The position numbers were made by a program, and so were the translations under genes. Of a stretch of DNA of 39,970 bases, positions 36,954 through 39,970 are shown in pieces. Each line of letters starts with the position of its first letter. Position 1 is the stretch's first letter. Origin of the DNA: Paenibacillus sp. N3.4 (GTDB lineage Bacteria; Bacillota; Bacilli; Paenibacillales; NBRC-103111). Where the stretch lies: the NCBI RefSeq assembly GCF_008017805.1, contig NZ_VRTT01000067.1:1-39970 (forward strand), given 5' to 3'. The notes below the pieces were generated by a model. That model saw only the letters and a list, made by a program, of their open reading frames with translations, was not told where the DNA came from and made no database searches.

Positions 36954-37048
36954 GCGAGCTTTAGAATCCTTCTCATACGGGTTTGAATCGTTTTAATAAA
37001 TTCGGGATAGCCTATATTCTTTGCAGTTTTTGCAAATACAAAATCGTT
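36935..37048 (-). pseudogene. internal fragment of a tyrosine recombinase/integrase
   Basis: Minus-strand frame with NDFVFAKTAKNIGYPEFIKT, then IQTRMRRILKLAHLNESLTP, matching the stretch of phage integrases that precedes the H-x-x-R catalytic box. The following catalytic box is absent; the frame runs into antisense of the Gly-rich gene. Confidence 0.6.
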
Positions 37049-37056
37049 GTCATAAT

Positions 37057-37400
37057 AGTTCCCGCATACGACACATATGCTTACTATAGAAGTTTCGTAA
37101 TATGATGACCACCACTTGACCACATTTTGACCACGGACTCTGCGAACATATCATATTTACTTGGATATAGTGGACTGATTTTTGAGAAATCTCCGATTGA
37201 ATGCATAAGAAAAGACGCAAAAAACACATGAAACTCATCATGTCTCACGGGCGGCATGATGTAAGAAGGGCTACTTAGCCTTTATACATCAAAGCTCGTA
37301 GGCCAGAATGAGGGAAATGACCTCGTTCTGGCCTCATCTTTTTAATAAGAGGTTTTTCATGAGTTTACCAATCTTATGAGAGGCCTCTTTTTTCTTTGTC
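37057..37400. repeat. diverged direct repeat, right copy (recombinase tail plus 3' flank)
   Basis: Partner of 27868-28209 in the same orientation, starting at GTTCCCGCATACGA. It contains TTGACCACATTTTGACCACG and a 13/14-bp hairpin (37300-37313/37321-37334), probably the recombinase gene's terminator. Confidence 0.8.
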
Positions 37401-37508
37401 TTGGTGATGTGCAGATGTTGTATCATTATCCTTATGACCCGTCCGGTCCATGATATCCTCAAAAGGAACGCTGGCCCCAGCAAGAAGTGATACGTGGGTA
37501 AATCTGAG
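37334..37508 (-). pseudogene. C-terminal part of a tyrosine recombinase/integrase
   Basis: Minus strand: LRFTHVSLLAGASVPFEDIM, DRTGHKDNDTT, then, after a short deletion with a frame change, LHITKTKKKEASHKIGKLMK to a stop at 37334-37336. These are the LRHTH catalytic box (first H changed to F here), the GHKD segment and the usual C-terminus. The catalytic tyrosine region (normally NVYLHV) is deleted. Clearly dead. Confidence 0.7.
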
Positions 37509-37559
37509 GTCTATACACTATAAAGTAATGGTACTTCAAAAAAGTGAGGTGGAGCATGG

Positions 37560-37829
37560 ATGAATAGTCAAGCAATTTTGGTTCTTATATTACTAGTCGT
37601 TAATATTCCGGTTTACAGACTCCTTTTTCGTGTTTTCTTTACCGATGACGATGATTTTAAAGAATCTGTTAAATACTCGCTTACGCCAGATTTAATTTCA
37701 CTATTCCGTGGCCGCTATTGGAAAGATAAATTTGGTCAAACGAAAATTACTTTCTTTGCAGTGTTATGTGTTGTTGTAGTATTGCTTGAAGTTTTTCTTG
37801 TTCAACAAATGATAAGTTTTCTTTCATAA
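37560..37829 (+). CDS. small membrane protein, 89 residues
   Basis: ATG 37560 behind GAGGTGGAG. Two hydrophobic segments (AILVLILLVVNIPVYRLLF near residues 5-23 and ITFFAVLCVVVVLLEVFLV near 62-80) separated by an acidic/basic loop (FFTDDDDFKES). No named family recognised. Possible -10 element TATAAAGT about 35 bases upstream. Autonomous, between integrase remnants and the anti-sigma gene on the other strand. Confidence 0.7.
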   Translation: MNSQAILVLILLVVNIPVYRLLFRVFFTDDDDFKESVKYSLTPDLISLFRGRYWKDKFGQTKITFFAVLCVVVVLLEVFLVQQMISFLS

Positions 37830-37884
37830 AGAAATCCCCTCGGCGGATTTTATAAAATGGAGCAGATGATGTATGAATACTATA

Positions 37885-38856
37885 CTAGGGATTAATCAGT
37901 ATCCGAGGGCTATCTGACCCCTTCGGAGGCACAAAATAATATTTCTCCGACTTCAAGTCCAATGGGGAATAGCGGATCCAAGATTCTGATTTCATGGTGG
38001 ATGCGGAGAGCCTGCTAACGCTTTTTATTTCAACGCCAGATGCTGTTTCCAGCTGGGGAATAAATCCTGCTTCCGCCTGATAATGAACCGTGGTTGAGAT
38101 GGGTGTCGCAATCATACTCTTAATAAGAACGGAATGTTCGTCGTCATACTTCATGACCTGATCGATTTTAATCGTTTTGCTATCTTTCTCCAGTTGTTGC
38201 GTAGGTACATTAAAATCAAACACCCATGGATGATCAATTGTCTTTTGCCTATCTCCGTAGTTGAATGAGATGTGAAAATGAATGCTTTTGCCAATAGGAA
38301 TTTCTTTAATTTCTACCGTGTATATGATCAAGGATCTATCCATGAATGAACGAAAACCACCAGTCATTACCGGAGTTAATCCGAGATCCTTTCCATTCAT
38401 CCTTATTTCCTTCGGATACGGGGTTGGATCAAGGTCAAGATTATTTTCATCTGCTGGTATATAATTTGTGTTGATTAATAATTGATCGCCATCGATCATC
38501 ACCTCTCCCAATGTAAGTTTGCCGTATTCATTTTCAACTGTGCTATCAAGCTTTGTCTTGTATGGAGTAAAATCAGCTTGCACACGAAATCCAGCCCTTT
38601 CAAGAGCCTTTTCAATCACGCCTCCAACCAGGGGGATTTTCGCAAATGATACCTGATCTGAACTTATCGCGATACTTATAGCTAGAATAACGATTGAGGC
38701 TGCTCCTGCGTATTTCATACTACGGCTTTGCTTCGTTTTTCTTATTTTTTTTATGACACGACTATTCCATTTCCTTATTTGCACGCTTGTGAGTTCATCT
38801 TCCATATATTCGCTTAAATTAATGTTAACATCATTGAGTTCTTTGTAGATCGACAT
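37885..38856 (-). CDS. membrane-anchored anti-sigma factor (DUF4179-type)
   Basis: ATG 38856 is chosen (GGAGGCGTGTAACG upstream); the frame opens 39 bases earlier. 323 residues: cytoplasmic N-terminus (MSIYKELNDVNINLSEYMED), one transmembrane segment (AGAASIVILAISIAISS, ~residues 50-67), then a large extracytoplasmic domain (~residues 75-323) of the DUF4179 kind. It starts 14 bases after the sigma gene stop on the same strand, the standard ECF sigma/anti-sigma arrangement; it should hold the sigma factor at the membrane until an unknown signal frees it. Confidence 0.85.
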   Translation of the reverse strand: MSIYKELNDVNINLSEYMEDELTSVQIRKWNSRVIKKIRKTKQSRSMKYAGAASIVILAISIAISSDQVSFAKIPLVGGVIEKALERAGFRVQADFTPYKTKLDSTVENEYGKLTLGEVMIDGDQLLINTNYIPADENNLDLDPTPYPKEIRMNGKDLGLTPVMTGGFRSFMDRSLIIYTVEIKEIPIGKSIHFHISFNYGDRQKTIDHPWVFDFNVPTQQLEKDSKTIKIDQVMKYDDEHSVLIKSMIATPISTTVHYQAEAGFIPQLETASGVEIKSVSRLSASTMKSESWIRYSPLDLKSEKYYFVPPKGSDSPRILINP

Positions 38857-38870
38857 CGTTACACGCCTCC

Positions 38871-39407
38871 TTAAACGCCATGTTCTTTCATCCACATTTT
38901 TTTAAGCTTTTTTCTTCCTCTGGAAAGCTTATTATGTACCCAAGATTCCTTGGCGTTATATTCTTTTGCAATCTCGTTTGAAGGTGTGCCTGCTAGATAG
39001 TATTTAACGAAAATTTCACGTTCACTTGCTGATAGCTCCTCTAGGAGTTCATCCACCTTACTTACTGTTGGTCGGTCTGCTCGCAGCATGGAATCATCAA
39101 TTTCAGATACGGATAACTGCTTGTTGCGTAAAATAATTTGTTTTCTTTGGTAATCAATTCCCTTATACTTTGCTATTGCTGCAATCCATTGCTTGAATAC
39201 ATTTTTCTCAGGATTGAAGTCATGAATATTATTCCATATCGCTAACAACACATCGTCTAGGCATTCCTCGTAATCTTCATGCTGGAAATTTACGTGACGT
39301 TTAATAATCGCAGTAAGCAAGCCCCCATATTGATCGATAATAAAAGAAATTGCTTTTTCATTCTTATTCTGTAAATGTTGGACAACATTGTTCTCCGTGA
39401 TGTTCAA
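38871..39407 (-). CDS. ECF-type RNA polymerase sigma factor
   Basis: TTG 39407 has good spacing to GAGGAGGGG; the GTG at 39413 is too close to it. About 178 residues: sigma-2 near residues 20-90 (HEDYEECLDDVLLAIWNNI, FKQWIAAIAKYKGIDYQRK) and sigma-4 near residues 125-170 (SASEREIFVKYYLAGTPSNE, then IAKEYNAKESWVHNKLSRG). Paired with the downstream anti-sigma factor. Autoregulation is expected but I cannot place its promoter reliably. Confidence 0.88.
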   Translation of the reverse strand: MNITENNVVQHLQNKNEKAISFIIDQYGGLLTAIIKRHVNFQHEDYEECLDDVLLAIWNNIHDFNPEKNVFKQWIAAIAKYKGIDYQRKQIILRNKQLSVSEIDDSMLRADRPTVSKVDELLEELSASEREIFVKYYLAGTPSNEIAKEYNAKESWVHNKLSRGRKKLKKMWMKEHGV

Positions 39408-39551
39408 ATGCACCCCTCCTCTCAGTGATTCTGATCATTCTACTCTATAAGTCGAAAAGAAAATGAAAAATCTATCACCAAAAGAAAAAAAGCGGAAATC
39501 TATCTTCCTAATAAATATGATTTTCAAATTCGCAAGCGCTTGTGAATATCA

Positions 39552-39593
39552 AAATGCCCTCTTTCCTGAAGATGGATGGAGGGCATTTTTATT
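39552..39593. terminator. bidirectional terminator
   Basis: AAATGCCCTC pairs with GAGGGCATTTT, with T-runs on both sides. Serves the truncated minus-strand gene ending at 39631. Confidence 0.75.
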
Positions 39594-39630
39594 TGAACAG
39601 CTTTTTATGAGACTGAAAATATCTGAACTG

Positions 39631-39772
39631 TTACTGTTTCATCTTTTTTAAGGCATCCGGATAAACTATGGTATTAAATACAACCCCGGTGTCCGCATTT
39701 TCAATTTTGATCGTTACTTTATAATTATCTACTGAGGCTCCATTAAACAATTGATGAACAGCTTTCGCAAAC
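39631..39772 (-). pseudogene. C-terminal end of a gene cut by an IS200/IS605-type insertion
   Basis: Minus-strand frame ending at TAA 39631-39633: FAKAVHQLFNGASVDNYKVT, then IKIENADTGVVFNTIVYPDA and LKKMKQ. It looks coding and is followed by a terminator, but it is interrupted upstream by the IS end at about 39770. The family is not recognised. Confidence 0.55.
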
Positions 39773-39970
39773 TCGTGACTTCAGTCGTGAGTTAGAAAAT
39801 TTCGGATAGGGCGTGGCTTTTGCCACGTCAACGATCCGAAACATATCTAGGAAACGGGTACAAACCATGCCATGTAGCGAACATATGTGCTATAATAGAT
39901 GTATATGCCAAGACGAAAGGAGGTCGTGTTCGCCATGTTGCATCATAAAGCATTCAAATTTCGAATATTC
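39770..39970 (+). mobile_element. left end of an IS200/IS605-type element (runs out of the window)
   Basis: Starts with an imperfect hairpin AACTCGTGACTTC/AGTCGTGAGTT (39770-39793), followed by a nested structure (TTTCGGAT..ATCCGAAA around CGTGGC/GCCACG, 39800-39841), a TATAAT (39891-39896) and the tnpB start. Terminal hairpins rather than inverted repeats are characteristic of this family. Confidence 0.65.
39935..39970 (+). CDS. tnpB: TnpB / IS605 OrfB-type protein, 5' end only
   Basis: ATG 39935 behind AAAGGAGG. The 12 visible residues, MLHHKAFKFRIF, match the K-A-(F/Y)-K-(F/Y)-R-(I/L)-(Y/F)-P start of TnpB proteins, RNA-guided nucleases of IS200/IS605 elements. Only the start is in the window, so integrity cannot be judged. 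Confidence 0.65.
   Translation, partial: MLHHKAFKFRIF

Noticed and set aside
39463..39651. 62-residue plus-strand frame
   Set aside because: Passes through the bidirectional terminator hairpin; no ribosome site.

Overview
The window looks like chromosomal DNA of a Paenibacillus-type, endospore-forming Firmicute. The evidence is a small acid-soluble spore protein gene (sspH), CIRCE-controlled groESL, leucine T-box leaders, RNase J, Ku, a minimal tatA-tatC pair and an S-layer (SLH) anchored surface protein. This assignment comes from gene families and gene order, not from a database search.

Layout. 1-2240: an accessory left edge with a 40-residue exported peptide gene, an ECF-like sigma factor and a decayed IS91-like transposase inserted just behind it. 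2236-5484: RNase J and Ku on the minus strand, a scrap resembling a Y-family DNA polymerase tail, then a small gene overlapping sspH. 5550-8511: the tsaE-tsaB-rimI-tsaD operon (tRNA t6A synthesis plus ribosomal protein acetylation), with tsaD broken by one missing base in this sequence. 8537-10803: a strong promoter, two complete T-box leaders in tandem, both with a CUC (Leu) specifier, and leuA. 10863-11058: a cluster of DnaA-box-like 9-mers. 11125-16637: a large membrane protein with a degenerate phosphatase-like ectodomain, the ABC-F protein YdiF, and a secreted endonuclease/exonuclease/phosphatase-family protein. 16706-19465: 5-formyl-THF cyclo-ligase and molybdenum cofactor genes. 19636-21244: tatA with a very long repetitive tail, and tatC. 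21357-23690: CIRCE, groES, groL and a run of hairpins.

From about 23.8 kb the window becomes accessory in character: a dihydrouridine synthase without an obvious normal start codon, an AraC remnant, an AT-rich ABC-F gene and decayed intergenic DNA. Then comes one giant gene (28780-36432, about 2,550 codons) for a secreted SLH-anchored protein. It carries two jelly-roll, polysaccharide-lyase-like modules, discoidin-like, Ig-like and cadherin-like domains, and is split into three frames by two single-base indels. This region is flanked by diverged direct repeats of about 340 bp, each carrying the tail of a tyrosine recombinase gene plus its 3' flank, so the ~9 kb between them may be an old mobile or recombining cassette. 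The right edge holds a small membrane protein, an ECF sigma/anti-sigma pair, and a gene tail cut by an IS200/IS605-type element whose tnpB runs out of the window.

Four frame breaks (tsaD, the small gene at 28258, and two in the SLH giant) are each explained by one base gained or lost in a short homopolymer. That argues for residual assembly errors as much as for real pseudogenes, and should be settled before biology is read into them.
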